From NCBI GenBank assembly GCA_016785225.1, contig JAFBJZ010000652.1, forward strand, positions 1,578,001 to 1,642,000: 64,000 bases of DNA, written 5' to 3'. The stretch comes from Psettodes erumei. Taxonomy: Eukaryota; Chordata; Actinopteri; Pleuronectiformes; Psettodidae. Positions 62,732-64,000 of the stretch are shown here, piece by piece. A program made the translations under genes and the position numbers. The first letter of the stretch is position 1. Every line of letters begins with the position of its first letter. The notes beneath the pieces were generated by a model, which was not told the origin of the DNA, did not search any database, and saw only the letters and a list, made by a program, of their open reading frames with translations.

Positions 62732-64000
62732 CAGCCACCCACCATTATTCACGCATCTTTACTTTCCTGAATAAAACAACCCACTAAAGGAATAACAATG
62801 AATATTTGATACAAGGGTTCAATAAACATGTACATAAATATATACATGTATGTAATGTAATACTTGTTGCAATGTGAATATGGTACTACTATTACTACTT
62901 CTGCAATTGTCACAGGTTGAAATGTAACAGAAATGTTAGGATCACATAGAGGACAGAGTCGAAGTGGGCAGAGGAAGAAGAGGTGGGAAGGAACAAGATG
63001 GACAGAAATCAGAGTCTCTTCTCCATAAACAGCACAGCCTCACCTCCCTGTAACCTTTGTGGCAACTTAAAAACATTCTCAATTATTCATAACTCAAAGT
63101 CCCATCTCTGTTTATGCAAAAGCACCGAGTGCACGCACGTGCACTTGGCTTCTTTGAAACCACACAAGGCGATGCATGGCTGGTTGTTCTGAGGATTTCA
63201 GAGAGAGTTCATGTACGTGCACAGATCTGTGCGGGTGTCAGCAGTCGGCTCTGCAGGTAGGACTTCCTGTGATTCAGCTCCCCCGAGGAGAGTCTTCCGC
63301 ATTCCCCCATCAACACAACCTGTTTTCCTGCTGACGGTCATGCACCCCCGCAGCACTGGGCGCAGGAGAGGGTGAGAAGAATGGATCAGTGGCGTTTGCT
63401 GCTGATAGTAGCAATACAGTGAAGTCCTGCATCTCTTTCTATCCCTCCTCTTCTCCTCCGTCTTTCAGCCTCTCTCACTGCATCTCCCCTTTTTCTGCCA
63501 ATGTGTATCGCAGACTACTGTGTCAGGACTTTTTTTTTTCTTAACTTTATGACTCAGTGGGGAACTATTACTTGCCGGCGTGCCGAGATACTGCCGACGG
63601 CACGGCATTTCACACAAGCCAGATTGATTTCTACGTGCATCAGGGAAATAGAAGCCTAATCCTTTTGAAAGCAGCTATGTGAATTTCAGGACTTTTTGGT
63701 GTGCTGGTGCTGTGCACACGGTTGCCTTCGCATACGGGGATTACAGAGGGAGAGTTGGAGACAGATAAAAACAGGGGGGAAATGAAGACACGTCAGTATT
63801 TCTGAGTCTCAGTGTTGAAGAAAAGTCGATTTTGTAAGAAACAAATTTCTAAAACTTTGATTTTCACCTCACTTGGCCTCCTCCATTTTGCTGCTCAGAG
63901 AGGGTTGGAAAATAATCTTTAAATATGTCTTTGGCAATCAACACTGCTATATGTGAAATTATAATGTTGTACCCTTGCTCCACAGAGACTCACTTGTATG
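62358..64000. other. poln 5' flank or first intron, nothing recognised
   Basis: A (CA)n tract lies at 62703-62730. On the minus strand the extreme edge reads CATACAA|GTGAGTC (near 63993), which could be the donor of a further upstream poln exon beyond the window. In human, POLN shares its 5' region with HAUS3; no haus3 coding sequence is visible here. Confidence 0.4.

Overview
The window is eukaryotic, vertebrate nuclear DNA, most likely from a ray-finned (percomorph-like) fish. The evidence is spliced genes with GT-AG introns, very dense (CA/TG)n and (GA)n microsatellites, fold-back repeats of fish type, and protein-coding exons that match vertebrate genes of the human 4p16.3 neighbourhood (C4orf48/NICOL1, NAT8L, POLN). 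Gene names rest on recalled human protein sequences and are therefore knowledge-based. The exon junctions were worked out base by base, and all of them keep the reading frame.

Layout, left to right. (1) 68-1146, plus strand: last coding exon, 3' UTR and poly(A) signal of nicol1 (C4orf48), a small secreted NELL2 partner. (2) 3603-3926: a young fold-back repeat with a 13-bp flanking direct repeat. (3) 3979-5089, minus strand: a compact three-exon gene for a 194-residue secreted, acidic protein built of pentad and 14-residue repeats. I do not recognise it, and it has no counterpart that I know of at the human locus. It is the best candidate here for something undescribed. (4) 5090-9680: a divergent intergenic region with microsatellites, a perfect NRF-1-type palindrome and, at 9686, a TATA box. 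(5) 9900-20150, plus strand: nat8l, the N-acetylaspartate synthase, complete in three coding exons (279 residues), followed by a long 3' UTR probably ending at the AATAAA at 26424. (6) 26440-29992: a spacer between two convergent genes, with a CpG-rich patch at 26510-27160. (7) 29993-62357, minus strand: poln, DNA polymerase nu. 22 exons give one continuous frame of 875 codons, plus a probable start ATG that sits alone at the end of an upstream exon. The motif A, B and C residues are intact. (8) 62358-64000: upstream flank or 5' intron of poln, with no recognised exon.

The genes do not form a functional unit. nat8l and poln are tail to tail as in human, so this is conserved synteny. The repeat-rich secreted-protein gene lies between nicol1 and nat8l, transcribed away from nat8l. 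Most long open frames elsewhere are artefacts of (CA)n/(GA)n tracts, which read as TH, CV, SL or RE repeats.
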